A stretch of 64,000 nt of DNA from Gordonia hirsuta DSM 44140 = NBRC 16056 (GTDB lineage Bacteria > Actinomycetota > Actinomycetes > Mycobacteriales > Mycobacteriaceae). The notes under the pieces are model-generated. The model worked only from the letters and a program-made list of their open reading frames with translations, did not search any database and was not told where the DNA came from. The stretch lies in contig NZ_BANT01000018.1 of NCBI RefSeq assembly GCF_000333015.1, positions 62,001-126,000 on the forward strand, given 5' to 3'. Positions 1-9,215 of the stretch are shown piece by piece. Numbering within the stretch: the first letter of the stretch is position 1; each line of letters starts with the position of its first letter. The position numbers and the translations under genes were made by a program.

Positions 1-638
1 GTGGTGATCAGGGTGCCCAGGCTCGTGGCGCCGATGAAGGTGCTCAGCGTGGCGGTGCCGACCAGCACCACCAGTGCGGTGCGGACGCCGTTGAGGATCA
101 CCGGTACCGCCAGGGGCAGCTCCACCTGGATCAGGGTGCGCACCGCCGAGTAGCCGATGCCGCGAGAGGCTTCGATGACCTGCGGATCCACCTGCCGCAG
201 CCCGACGATGGTGTTCTGCAGGATCGGCAGCACCGCGTAGACCACCAGGCCGATCACCGCGGTCTTGAAGCCGGTCCCGAAGGCGAAGGTGAACAGCACC
301 AGCAGGCCCACCGCGGGGGCGGCCTGACCGACGTTGGCGATACCGACCGTGATCGGGCTGAGCCTGCTCAACCCCGGACGGGTCAGTGCGATCCCCAGCG
401 GGACGGCGATGAGCACGACGATCGCGGCCGCGGTCACCGTCAGTTTGATGTGGTCGAGGATCGTCTCCCCGAGCACCGTCCAGCTCAACTGGGTGGCTTC
501 GGTATCGGTGAAGGCGGTGGCGGTGTACCACCAGAAGAAGATCGCCGCGACCACCAGGATGACCAGGGGCTCGAACCAGACGTCGATCGGTATCCGGGCC
601 AGCCGGCGGCGCAGACCACCCGAGGACGGCGCGGTCAT
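1..638 (-). CDS. osmoprotectant (betaine/choline-type) ABC transporter permease, 3' part cut by window edge
   Basis: Inner-membrane permease of an OpuC/ProU-type importer for glycine betaine, choline or carnitine. About 212 residues are visible from ATG at 638 and the frame is open to base 1, so the C-terminus lies outside. Several hydrophobic segments are seen, with the EAA-type coupling loop 'EASRGIGYSAVRTLIQVELP' that contacts the ATPase, followed by 'GVRTALVVLVGTATLSTFIG'. The start overlaps the stop of the ATPase gene by 4 bases (ATGA). The sequence resembles OpuCB/ProW; the exact substrate cannot be read from it. The periplasmic binding protein gene is not in the window and probably follows beyond base 1. 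Confidence 0.9.
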   Translation of the reverse strand, partial: MTAPSSGGLRRRLARIPIDVWFEPLVILVVAAIFFWWYTATAFTDTEATQLSWTVLGETILDHIKLTVTAAAIVVLIAVPLGIALTRPGLSRLSPITVGIANVGQAAPAVGLLVLFTFAFGTGFKTAVIGLVVYAVLPILQNTIVGLRQVDPQVIEASRGIGYSAVRTLIQVELPLAVPVILNGVRTALVVLVGTATLSTFIGATSLGTLIT

Positions 639-1837
639 GGCGCATTCTCCTCTGCCTCGGCGAATTCCGCGTAGTCGATCTCGCCGGCGTCGGGTTGCTG
701 ATCGTGGATCAGCTCCACGATGGTCTTGATACCGATGTAGCCCAGGAGCCTGCCGTTGGCAGTGGTCACCAGCGCGCCGCCCTGGTTGGCCGAGAGCATC
801 GCATCCAGGGCGTCGTGCAGGGTCGAGGAGGGCGCCACCGTGGGCAGCCGCTTGTCGACGAACGCGACCACGGTCTCGGCGGTGCGGATCTCGGCGATCG
901 ACGGCCAGGCCAACGGCCGCTGGAGGCCGTCGACCACCACGACCCAATTGCTGCCGGCCGTCCGGGCGCGCGCGGCCACGGTCGCCGAGTCCTCGCCGAC
1001 GCGGGCGGTCACCACCGGAGCCATTTCGACGTCGCGGACGCGGGTGAGGGTCAGCTGAGCCAGGGTGGCTCCCGAGCCGATGAATTCGGCCACGAACTCG
1101 GTCGCCGGATCGGCCAGGATCTCCTGAGGTGTCCCGTACTGCTCGATATGGCCGCCCTCGGAGAGGATCAGGACCTTGTCTCCGAGTTTGGTGGCCTCCT
1201 CGAAGTCATGGGTGACGATGACGATCGTCTTGCCCAGTTCGCGGTGGATGTCGATCAGGCTGTCCTGCAGACGCACCCGGGTGATCGGGTCGACGGCGCC
1301 GAACGGCTCGTCCATCAGCAGCACCGGTGGATCGGCGGCGAGCGCGCGAGCCACACCGACACGCTGCTGCTGGCCGCCGGACATGTCTTTGGGCAGCCTC
1401 TTGGCGAATTCGGCCGGATCCAGACCGACCAGATCCAGGAGATATTCGGTGCGTTCGGCGATACGTTTCTTATCCCAGCCCAGCACACGGGGGATGGCGC
1501 CGATATTGCGTTCGACGGTCCAATGCGGGAACAGTCCCCCGGACTGGATCACGTATCCGATCGACTGGCGCAGGCGATCGGGGTTCTCGTTGGTGATGTC
1601 GCGGTCGCCGATGAAGATCTTGCCGGCGGTCGGTTCGATGAGCCGGTTGATCATCTTCAGCGTCGTCGTCTTACCGCATCCGGACGGTCCGACGAAGGCG
1701 ACGATGTCGCCGGCGGCGATCTCCAGATCGAGTTTGGCGACAGCCGGTGCCGGTGCGCCGCGGTAGCGCTTCTCGACACCTTCCAGCCGGATCGAGTCAC
1801 CGGTGATCTTGCGGCCGGAGTCTTCGGTCGTGGTCAT
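635..1837 (-). CDS. osmoprotectant ABC transporter ATP-binding protein with CBS domains (OpuCA/ProV type)
   Basis: ATPase that powers the importer, 400 aa. Walker A 'GPSGCGKTT' lies at residues 50-58, the signature 'MSGGQQQR' at about 152-159 and Walker B 'VLLMDEP' at 172-178, followed by the H-loop 'VTHDFEEA'. After residue about 250 comes a region typical of the OpuCA tandem CBS pair, which in the family senses ionic strength or nucleotides and gates transport. It is coupled on both sides by ATGA overlaps, to the upstream permease (1834-1837) and the downstream permease (635-638), so the three make one operon in the order permease-ATPase-permease. Osmotic regulation is an inference from the family. 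Confidence 0.95.
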   Translation of the reverse strand: MTTTEDSGRKITGDSIRLEGVEKRYRGAPAPAVAKLDLEIAAGDIVAFVGPSGCGKTTTLKMINRLIEPTAGKIFIGDRDITNENPDRLRQSIGYVIQSGGLFPHWTVERNIGAIPRVLGWDKKRIAERTEYLLDLVGLDPAEFAKRLPKDMSGGQQQRVGVARALAADPPVLLMDEPFGAVDPITRVRLQDSLIDIHRELGKTIVIVTHDFEEATKLGDKVLILSEGGHIEQYGTPQEILADPATEFVAEFIGSGATLAQLTLTRVRDVEMAPVVTARVGEDSATVAARARTAGSNWVVVVDGLQRPLAWPSIAEIRTAETVVAFVDKRLPTVAPSSTLHDALDAMLSANQGGALVTTANGRLLGYIGIKTIVELIHDQQPDAGEIDYAEFAEAEENAP

Positions 1838-2478
1838 TTCAGTCCCTTCGGGATCGTCAACCGCCCCAGCAGCACCAGCAGCGCGTCGAAGACCAGGGCG
1901 ATGGCGACGATGAGAATCGTTCCGGTCAACGCCATCTCCAGCGCATTGGCGCCGCCGAGCCGAGACAGCCCGTTGAAGATCAGCGAGCCCAGCCCCGGTC
2001 CCAGCACGTAGGCCACGATGGCCGCGATACCGACGATCATCTGGGTGGAGACGCGGATGCCGGTCAGGATCACCGGCCAGGCCATGGGCAGCTCCACCGT
2101 GAACAGGATGCGACGGCGGGAGAGCCCGATGCCGCGCGCCGCCTCGATCAGGCTCGGCGGAACAGAGCGCAGACCGACCACGGCGTTTCCGATCACCGGC
2201 ATCGCGGCGAAGAAAGCGAGCATCACAAACGACGGTGCGACGCCCAGCCCGAGGGGCACCACCAGCAGCGCGAGCAGTGCCAGCGACGGAATGGTCAACG
2301 CCACCCGGCTGGAGGTGACGGTCAGCGAAGCGGCGATGGGCAGTCGGTAGACCAACATCGCGATCACGATGGCCGCCACCGTCCCGACGAGGACGGTCTG
2401 GAATGCCAGCGATGCGTGCTGATAGGTCAGGAAGGTCAGAGTTTCACCTCTGCCCTGAACATAATTCCAGAGGCTCAC
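1834..2478 (-). CDS. osmoprotectant ABC transporter permease (first gene of operon)
   Basis: Second membrane subunit of the osmoprotectant importer, 214 aa, a usual length for OpuCB/OpuCD permeases. It has multiple hydrophobic helices and the EAA loop 'EAARGIGLSRRRILFTVELP', followed by 'GIRVSTQMIVGIAAIVAYVLG'. The start is GTG at 2478; upstream on the coding strand is an AGGAATAGGGG stretch that could serve as ribosome site. It is the first gene of the transporter operon and ends in an ATGA overlap with the ATPase. It is a paralogue of the permease at 1-638, the two forming a heterodimeric channel in this family. Confidence 0.92.
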   Translation of the reverse strand: MSLWNYVQGRGETLTFLTYQHASLAFQTVLVGTVAAIVIAMLVYRLPIAASLTVTSSRVALTIPSLALLALLVVPLGLGVAPSFVMLAFFAAMPVIGNAVVGLRSVPPSLIEAARGIGLSRRRILFTVELPMAWPVILTGIRVSTQMIVGIAAIVAYVLGPGLGSLIFNGLSRLGGANALEMALTGTILIVAIALVFDALLVLLGRLTIPKGLK

Positions 2479-2558
2479 GGCCTCACCCCTATTCCTTTCG
2501 GTTACCCGGTTTCGCGCGGGAGTCGCGGACGACGTCGCACACCAGGGATACCTATGAA

Positions 2559-2577
2559 CCTATCCACATCGGATAGG
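2559..2577. promoter_or_regulatory. inverted repeat upstream of the osmoprotectant operon
   Basis: CCTATCC-acatc-GGATAGG: two perfect 7-base arms around 5 bases, centred about 90 bases before the GTG of the first permease gene. A second overlapping pair, GGATA (2546-2550) and TATCC (2561-2565), shares the right-hand arm. It could be an operator for a dimeric repressor or a small hairpin in the leader. The function is inferred from symmetry and position only. The rest of 2479-2680 shows no gene that I can support. Confidence 0.35.
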
Positions 2578-2680
2578 GCCCATCGGAGTTTGGTGATCAG
2601 CCCGCGTGTCGCCGCTGCCTGCGGCCCGGTCACCAGTGGGATGAAATACGGGGTGATGACAAGAACCGAGGTAAAGAAGG

Positions 2681-2709
2681 AACCCGGTACGGCGGGGCCG
2701 TACCGGGTT
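2681..2709 (-). terminator. hairpin terminator after secG
   Basis: Perfect 13-base stem AACCCGGTACGGC / GCCGTACCGGGTT with a GGG loop, 50 bases past the secG stop. On the minus strand it is followed by CCTTCTTTACC, only moderately T-rich, as is common for actinobacterial terminators. It separates the glycolysis-secG unit from the osmoprotectant operon. Confidence 0.75.
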
Positions 2710-2758
2710 CACAGGCACTGCGCCGAGGCCCCGAGACGGGGCGGACAGGCCGATGAGG

Positions 2759-2992
2759 TCAGGAGTATTTGATGTCCAGGCCGACACCGATGATGAAGAT
2801 CAGCCAGATGATGCCGATGAAGATGGTGATCCGGTCGAGGTTCTTCTCCACGACCGACGATCCCGACAGACTCGACTGCACGCCACCGCCGAACAGCGAG
2901 GACAGACCGCCACCCTTTCCGCGATGCAGCAGCACCAGGACGATCAGCAGCAGGCTGGTGATGATCAGTGCGATGTTCAGCGCAAGAGTCAC
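2759..2992 (-). CDS. secG: preprotein translocase subunit SecG
   Basis: Small membrane subunit of the SecYEG export channel. Two hydrophobic helices flank a conserved Gly/Ser-rich cytoplasmic loop containing 'LHRGKGGGLSSLFGGGVQSS' and 'VVEKNLDR'. I place the start at GTG 2992, giving 77 aa, the length I recall for mycobacterial SecG. The frame extends to a TTG at 3016, but that codon lies within the T-rich tail of the tpiA hairpin and has no ribosome site. SecG follows gap-pgk-tpiA as in mycobacteria, but the hairpin at 3023-3060 means it may be transcribed from readthrough or its own promoter. Confidence 0.9.
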   Translation of the reverse strand: MTLALNIALIITSLLLIVLVLLHRGKGGGLSSLFGGGVQSSLSGSSVVEKNLDRITIFIGIIWLIFIIGVGLDIKYS

Positions 2993-3022
2993 GAGGGAGG
3001 CGTCCGTTCGGTTCAAAAGACA

Positions 3023-3060
3023 ACTGTGGCAGGCCGCCGGTGAAAGCGACCTGCCACAGT
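3023..3060 (-). terminator. hairpin terminator between tpiA and secG
   Basis: ACTGTGGCAGG / CCTGCCACAGT, a perfect 11-base stem with a 16-base loop, 20 bases past the tpiA stop. It is followed on the minus strand by TTGTCTTTTG, a good U-tract. It probably ends or attenuates the gap-pgk-tpiA transcript before secG. Confidence 0.75.
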
Positions 3061-3080
3061 CTACGCGATGATCACGCCGG

Positions 3081-3890
3081 TCAGAGCAAGGGCCCGCCCG
3101 CGGCGATCGCCGACAGCTGCGCGAACTCGTCGGCCTTCAGCGAGGCACCGCCGACCAACGCGCCGTCGACATCGCGCTCGTTCACGATCTCGGCGATGTT
3201 CTTGGCGTTGACGCTGCCGCCGTAGAGGATCCGGATCCCGTCGGCCGTGGCCTCATCGGCGATCTCGGCGACGGCCTCGCGGATGGCCGCGCAGACCTCC
3301 TGGGCGTCGTTGGCACTGGCGACCCGGCCGGTACCGATGGCCCAGACCGGCTCGTAGGCGATGACCGACTTGCCGATCTCCTCGGCCGACAGTCCGGCCA
3401 GCGATTCGGTGACCTGCTTGACGTTGAACTCGACGTGTTCCGCTGCTTCGCGGACCTCCAGTCCCTCCCCGACGCAGACGATCGGGGTCAGCCCGTGCCG
3501 CAGGGCGGCCTTGGTCTTGGCCAACACCACCTCGTTGGTCTCACCGTGCAGGGTGCGACGCTCCGAATGCCCGACCACCGCGTAGGTGCAGCCGAGCTTC
3601 TCCAGAAACGCACCGCTGATCTCACCGGTGTAGGCACCCGAGTCGTGCTCGGAGATGTCCTGGGCACCGTAGGTGATCAGCAGTTTGTCACCGTCGACCA
3701 GGCTCTGCACGCTGCGGATGTCGGTGAACGGCACCAGCACCGTGACATCGACCTTGTCGAAGTACTTCTCCGGCAGAGCGAAGGCGATCTTCTGAACCAG
3801 CGCGATGGCCTCGAAGTGGTTCAGATGGCACTTCCAGTTGCCGGCGATCAGCGGTTTGCGGCCGGGGCCGCGTGACTTCAGTTCCGACAT
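3081..3890 (-). CDS. tpiA: triose-phosphate isomerase
   Basis: Interconverts dihydroxyacetone phosphate and glyceraldehyde 3-phosphate in glycolysis; cytosolic homodimer. The 269 aa protein shows the three catalytic residues in their motifs: Lys20 in 'GNWKCH', His108 in 'VVGHSERR' and Glu180 in '[11 protein letters not shown]'. The phosphate-binding 'YGGSVNAKN' and '[10 protein letters not shown]' follow near the C-terminus. The length is normal, with about ten extra N-terminal residues. Start ATG 3890 lies 3 bases after the pgk stop, so it is the third gene of gap-pgk-tpiA. A terminator hairpin follows. Confidence 0.97.
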   Translation of the reverse strand: MSELKSRGPGRKPLIAGNWKCHLNHFEAIALVQKIAFALPEKYFDKVDVTVLVPFTDIRSVQSLVDGDKLLITYGAQDISEHDSGAYTGEISGAFLEKLGCTYAVVGHSERRTLHGETNEVVLAKTKAALRHGLTPIVCVGEGLEVREAAEHVEFNVKQVTESLAGLSAEEIGKSVIAYEPVWAIGTGRVASANDAQEVCAAIREAVAEIADEATADGIRILYGGSVNAKNIAEIVNERDVDGALVGGASLKADEFAQLSAIAAGGPLL

Positions 3891-3893
3891 GAC

Positions 3894-5111
3894 TCAACCT
3901 TCCGTTTCCAGAACCGCCAGACCCGGCAGCTCCTTGCCTTCCAGATACTCCAGGGAGGCGCCGCCACCGGTGGAGATGTGCGAGAAGGCATCGTCGGGCA
4001 GCCCGAAGGAGCGTACGGCCGCAGCCGAATCGCCCCCGCCGACGACGCTGAATGCGCCGTCTTGGGTCGCCGCCGCGATCGCCTCGGCCACCCCGCGGGT
4101 GCCGGTGGAGAACCGCTCGAATTCGAAGACGCCCATCGGGCCGTTCCAGAACACCGTCTTGGCCGACCGCAGCACCGTGGAGAACCGTTCGACGGTCCCC
4201 GGTCCGATGTCCAGGCCCATCCCCTCGGTGAAGCCGTCGCGGGTCAAGGCGATCGACGTGGCCGCATCGGCGGCGAAGGCCTCGGCCACGACGATGTCGT
4301 GCGGCAGGTGGATCACATCGCCGAACCGTTCGAGCAGGTCCTTGCAGGTGTCGATCATGTCTTCCTGCAGGAGCGAATCACCCACCGGGCTGCCCTGCGC
4401 CTTGATGAAGGTGAAGGCCATACCGCCGCCGATCACCAGGGTGTCGACCTTGGGGGCCAGCGCCTCGATCACGGCCAGTTTGTCCGAGACCTTCGAGCCG
4501 CCCAGCACCACCGCGTACGGGTGTTCCACATCGGTGGTGATGCGGCGCAGGACCTCGACCTCGGTGGCCACCAGGTCCCCGGCGTAGGCCGGCAACAGCT
4601 TGGCGACGTCGTAGACCGAGGCCTGCTTGCGGTGCACTACCCCGAAGCCGTCGGAGACGAAGGCGCCGTCGTCCCCGACCAGCTCCACCAGCGCCGCGGC
4701 CAGCTTGGCCCGCTGCGCATCGTCCTTGGAGGTCTCCCGCGGATCGAAGCGCACGTTCTCCAACAGCAGGACGTCACCGTCGGTCAGCCCCTCGGCGCGG
4801 GCGAGCGCATCGGAGCCGACCACGTCGCCGGCCAGCTGGACGTTGCGGCCCAGCTCGGCCGACAGCCGCTCGGCGACCGGTGCCAGGGAGAAGGCCGGAT
4901 CCGGCTCCCCCTGCGGTCGGCCCAGGTGGGCGGTGATGGCCACCTTCGCACCGGCGTCGACCAGTTGGCGCAGCGTCGGAACACTGGCCAGGATCCGGCC
5001 CGGATCGGTGATCACCCCGTCGTCGAGTGGGACGTTGAAATCGGACCGGACCAGTACGCCGCGGCCCGAAACCCCTTCGGCAAGAAGGTCTTTCAGTGTA
5101 CGAACGGCCAT
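3894..5111 (-). CDS. pgk: phosphoglycerate kinase
   Basis: Transfers phosphate from 1,3-bisphosphoglycerate to ADP in glycolysis. 405 aa from ATG 5111 ('[13 protein letters not shown]'). The frame runs upstream to 5171 but that part lies inside gap, and ATG 5111 is 2 bases after the gap stop. Substrate-binding 'RSDFNVPLD' is near the N-terminus, '[11 protein letters not shown]' follows, and the nucleotide-side motifs '[10 protein letters not shown]', 'GPMGVFE' and '[10 protein letters not shown]' are present. The length matches the bacterial family. It is the middle gene of the gap-pgk-tpiA operon. Confidence 0.97.
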   Translation of the reverse strand: MAVRTLKDLLAEGVSGRGVLVRSDFNVPLDDGVITDPGRILASVPTLRQLVDAGAKVAITAHLGRPQGEPDPAFSLAPVAERLSAELGRNVQLAGDVVGSDALARAEGLTDGDVLLLENVRFDPRETSKDDAQRAKLAAALVELVGDDGAFVSDGFGVVHRKQASVYDVAKLLPAYAGDLVATEVEVLRRITTDVEHPYAVVLGGSKVSDKLAVIEALAPKVDTLVIGGGMAFTFIKAQGSPVGDSLLQEDMIDTCKDLLERFGDVIHLPHDIVVAEAFAADAATSIALTRDGFTEGMGLDIGPGTVERFSTVLRSAKTVFWNGPMGVFEFERFSTGTRGVAEAIAAATQDGAFSVVGGGDSAAAVRSFGLPDDAFSHISTGGGASLEYLEGKELPGLAVLETEG

Positions 5112-5113
5112 TC

Positions 5114-6238
<1,125 letters not shown>

Positions 6239-6243
<5 letters not shown>

Positions 6244-7222
6244 TCTCGTCGAGGAGCTCCGGGGTGACCGCGGACTCGGTATCGGGCAGCCCGTCGGCGC
6301 GGGCCTTTTTATCGGCCATCGACAGCAGCCGGCGAATACGGCCGGCGACGGCGTCCTTGGTCATCGGCGGATCGGCGAGCTGCCCGAGTTCCTCGAGCGA
6401 GGCCTGCCGATGCTCCACCCGCAACCGGCCGGCCGCCAGCAGATGATCGGGCACCTCCTCGCCCAGGATCTCCAGGGCACGCTCGACCCGGGCGGCGGCG
6501 GCGACGGCCGCACGGGCAGAGCGCCGCAGGTTCGCGTCGTCGAAGTTGGCCAGCCGGTTGGCCGTGGCACGCACCTCGCGGCGCATCCGGCGCTCCTCCC
6601 AGACCAGCCGGGTCTCGTTGGCGCCCATCCGGGTCAGCAGGGCGCCGATCGCCTCACCGTCGCGGATCACCACCCGATCGCTGCCGCGGACCTCCCGTGC
6701 TTTGGCCACGATGTTGAGCCGGCGCGCCGCGCCGACCAGGGCCAGTGCCGCTTCGGGACCGGGACAGCTCACATCCAGTGACGAGGACCGGCCCGGCTCG
6801 GTCAGGGAGCCGTGGGCCAGGAAGGCGCCCCGCCAGGCGGCCTCGGCGTCACCGACGGTGCCGCCGACGACCTGCGTGGGCAGACCGCGCACCGGACGGC
6901 CTCGGGTGTCCAGCAGCCCGGTCTGCCGTGCCAGCGCTTCGCCGTCCTTGGTGATGCGCACAATGTATCGGGCGTTCTTGCGCAGTCCTCCCGAACGCAC
7001 CAGGTGCACCTCGGAGGGGTAGCCGAACAGATCGTGGATCTCCGCCCGGAGCCTGCGGGCGACGTTGCCGTGATCGACCTCGGCCTCGACCACCACCCGG
7101 CCGGCCACGATATGCAGGCCGCCGGCGAACCGCAGCAGCGCGGCGACCTCGGCCTTGCGGCAGCTCAGCTGCGGAACCGAGAGCCTGCTCAGCTCGTCCT
7201 TCACCGCACCTGTCATCGCCAT
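6239..7222 (-). CDS. whiA: DNA-binding protein WhiA
   Basis: Transcription factor found in almost all Gram-positive bacteria; in Streptomyces it works with WhiB to commit hyphae to sporulation, and elsewhere it affects division. 327 aa. The N-terminal half resembles a degenerate LAGLIDADG homing-endonuclease fold, starting 'AVKDELSRL...[17 protein letters not shown]'. The C-terminal helix-turn-helix region is about residues 245-310, with '[19 protein letters not shown]' and '[10 protein letters not shown]'. Start ATG 7222 has GAGGA 9 bases before it; an in-frame ATG at 7216 is the alternative. It follows yvcK and rapZ, the conserved trio order. Confidence 0.95.
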
Positions 7223-7298
7223 CGTGACCGTTCCTCTCTTACTGCCCCACCCCAGTGGTTCACTCGGCCTCGCATGTTACCGCGCAGTCAGATCGCCG

Positions 7299-8315
7299 TC
7301 ACATCGATAGGAGCTGTTCGAGGGTCAGAGCGGACTTGACCGCATCATGGACGTCGCGGCCGTCAAGGGCCAGATCGCAACTGTGCAGCCGCGCACCGAA
7401 GGCCGCAGCGGCGCGCTCCAGGTGCTCCCGTTCCCGCCCGGCCGGGACCGAGTCGGCGTCGACGACGACGTCATCGATCTGCAGGCCACCGGCGTGTGCG
7501 GCGAGCACATGAAGATGACGTTCCATCGAGTAGCCGGCGGTCTCCCCCGGTTCGGCCGCGAGATTGACGAAGAGCACCTTGCGCGCGGTGGTCTCGCGCA
7601 GGGCCGCCAGTTGTTCGGGCACCAGTACATGCGGGATGACACTGGAGAACCAGGACCCGGGGCCCAGGGTGACGATATCGGCCTGGGCGATCGCCGCCAG
7701 CGACTGCGGGCAGGCCGCCGGTGCCGCCGGGGTCAACCGGACCCGGCGGACCACCCCGGGGGTGGTGGCGACCGCGACCTGACCTCTGATCACCCGGCTC
7801 ATCCGCGGGTCCTCCTCCAGACCGGTCACATCGGCCTCGATGACCAGCGGTTCGGTCGCCATCGGCAGCACCCGGCCGTCGATGCCGAACAGGTCCACCA
7901 GCGAGTCGAGCGCCTCGACCATGTCGCCATCGAATTCGTCGACGCCGGACAGCAGCAGGTTCCCGACCGGATGCCCGGCCAGGGCGCCGCTGCCGCCGAG
8001 ACGGTGCTGCAGGACCTGGGCCCATCGGGCGCGGCGCCGAGCGGCCTCCGGATCGGTTTCGGCCAGTTCGGTCAACGCCGCGGGTGCACTCAGCAGAGCC
8101 GCCAGAGCCATCCGCAGATCCCCGGGCGGAATCCTGCCCAGCTCGTGCCGCAACCGGCCGGAGGACCCGCCGTCGTCGGCGACGGTCACCACGGCGGTGA
8201 CATCGCGGGTCAGGTAGCGCAGGGCGGTGAGGGTGTTGTACAGCCCGTGGCCGCCCCCGAGGGCGACCGCCCGCAGCCCCTCCCGCCGAGACGGCGGGGT
8301 CGCCGGGGAAGTCAT
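7299..8315 (-). CDS. gluconeogenesis factor YvcK / CuvA family (uridine diphosphate-sugar binding)
   Basis: YvcK-family protein (CofD-like fold). In Bacillus it is needed for growth on gluconeogenic carbon; in mycobacteria the orthologue CuvA binds UDP-sugars and affects cell-wall and polar growth. 338 aa from ATG 8315, which overlaps the rapZ stop as ATGA; the frame extends upstream, but only inside rapZ. Visible motifs are 'VALGGGHGLYNTLTALRYL', 'VTVADDGGSSGRLR' and 'LGPGSWFSSVIPH'. It sits between rapZ and whiA. Confidence 0.93.
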   Translation of the reverse strand: MTSPATPPSRREGLRAVALGGGHGLYNTLTALRYLTRDVTAVVTVADDGGSSGRLRHELGRIPPGDLRMALAALLSAPAALTELAETDPEAARRRARWAQVLQHRLGGSGALAGHPVGNLLLSGVDEFDGDMVEALDSLVDLFGIDGRVLPMATEPLVIEADVTGLEEDPRMSRVIRGQVAVATTPGVVRRVRLTPAAPAACPQSLAAIAQADIVTLGPGSWFSSVIPHVLVPEQLAALRETTARKVLFVNLAAEPGETAGYSMERHLHVLAAHAGGLQIDDVVVDADSVPAGREREHLERAAAAFGARLHSCDLALDGRDVHDAVKSALTLEQLLSM

Positions 8316-9205
8316 TCCCGACCCAGATCGCGGTGGGAGGCTTCGACCGTATAGCGCGGTTTGCCGTCGGCATCGGTCTCGGCGGCCAGGCGGCGGGTGA
8401 GTTCTTCGGTCATGGCGACGCTGCGGTGCTTCCCGCCGGTACACCCGATTCCGATCGTCATATACCCCTTCCCCTCGCGCAGATAGCCGCGCCCGACAAG
8501 GTCGACCAGACCGGTGTAGCGGTCGAGGAAGTCGCTTGCGTCAGGCTGGCCGAGCACATACTCGCGCACACCCGCATCGCGTCCGGTGTGCTCGCGCAGC
8601 TCGGGGATCCAGTACGGGTTCGGCAGGAACCGGACATCGGCGACCAGATCGCAATCCATCGGCAGGCCGTACTTGAAACCGAAGGACTGCACCGAGATCG
8701 TCAGGCCTCCTCCGCTGGTGGACGGGAAAGCGTTGGCGACCATCGTCCGCAGCCGCGTCGCCGACAGGGCCGAGGTGTCGATCACCGTTTCGGCCGCGTC
8801 TTTGACCTTGGCGAGCATCTCGCGCTCGGCTTCGATGCCGTCGGACAATGTACCGGTGCCCTGCAGCGGATGGCGACGGCGTACGTGCTCGAATCGGCGG
8901 ATCAGCACCTCATCGGAGGCATCGACGAAGACCATCTTGGTATCGGCGCCGCCTTCGGTCAGCTCCCCCCGCAGGCGGGCCAGGTCGTCGGCGAACTCGG
9001 GGCCGGTCGCCCGCACCACCATGGCGATCTTCTGCGCGCCGATCTCGCTACTGCGCACTCCGTCGACCACCTGCGCGATCACCGAGACCGGTACGTTGTC
9101 GGCGACGTACCAGCCGTCGTCTTCGAGCACATTGGCGACCGATGTGCGTCCGGCCCCGGACAGGCCGGTGACGAACAGCACCGTCGTTCCCTCAGGTTGA
9201 CTCAC
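8312..9205 (-). CDS. rapZ: RNase adapter / nucleotide-binding protein RapZ (YvcJ)
   Basis: P-loop NTPase-like protein. In E. coli RapZ controls GlmZ small-RNA decay and so amino-sugar synthesis; in Gram-positives (YvcJ) the role is less clear. 297 aa from GTG 9205, preceded by AGGA with a 7-base spacer; the open frame runs further upstream but into uvrC. The P-loop 'GLSGAGRTS' is at residues 14-22. The C-terminal 'GCTGGKHRSVAMTEELTRRL' is the family signature. It starts 10 bases after uvrC and overlaps yvcK by ATGA. Confidence 0.94.
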   Translation of the reverse strand: MSQPEGTTVLFVTGLSGAGRTSVANVLEDDGWYVADNVPVSVIAQVVDGVRSSEIGAQKIAMVVRATGPEFADDLARLRGELTEGGADTKMVFVDASDEVLIRRFEHVRRRHPLQGTGTLSDGIEAEREMLAKVKDAAETVIDTSALSATRLRTMVANAFPSTSGGGLTISVQSFGFKYGLPMDCDLVADVRFLPNPYWIPELREHTGRDAGVREYVLGQPDASDFLDRYTGLVDLVGRGYLREGKGYMTIGIGCTGGKHRSVAMTEELTRRLAAETDADGKPRYTVEASHRDLGRE

Positions 9206-9215
9206 TGGGTCGTCC

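Noticed and set aside
2560-2787. 75-codon minus-strand frame after secG
   Set aside because: It spans the secG end and the terminator hairpin and reads as Arg/Pro-rich noise.
8316-8444. Upstream extension of the yvcK frame
   Set aside because: It lies inside rapZ and is Arg-rich without family similarity; ATG 8315 in ATGA overlap is better.
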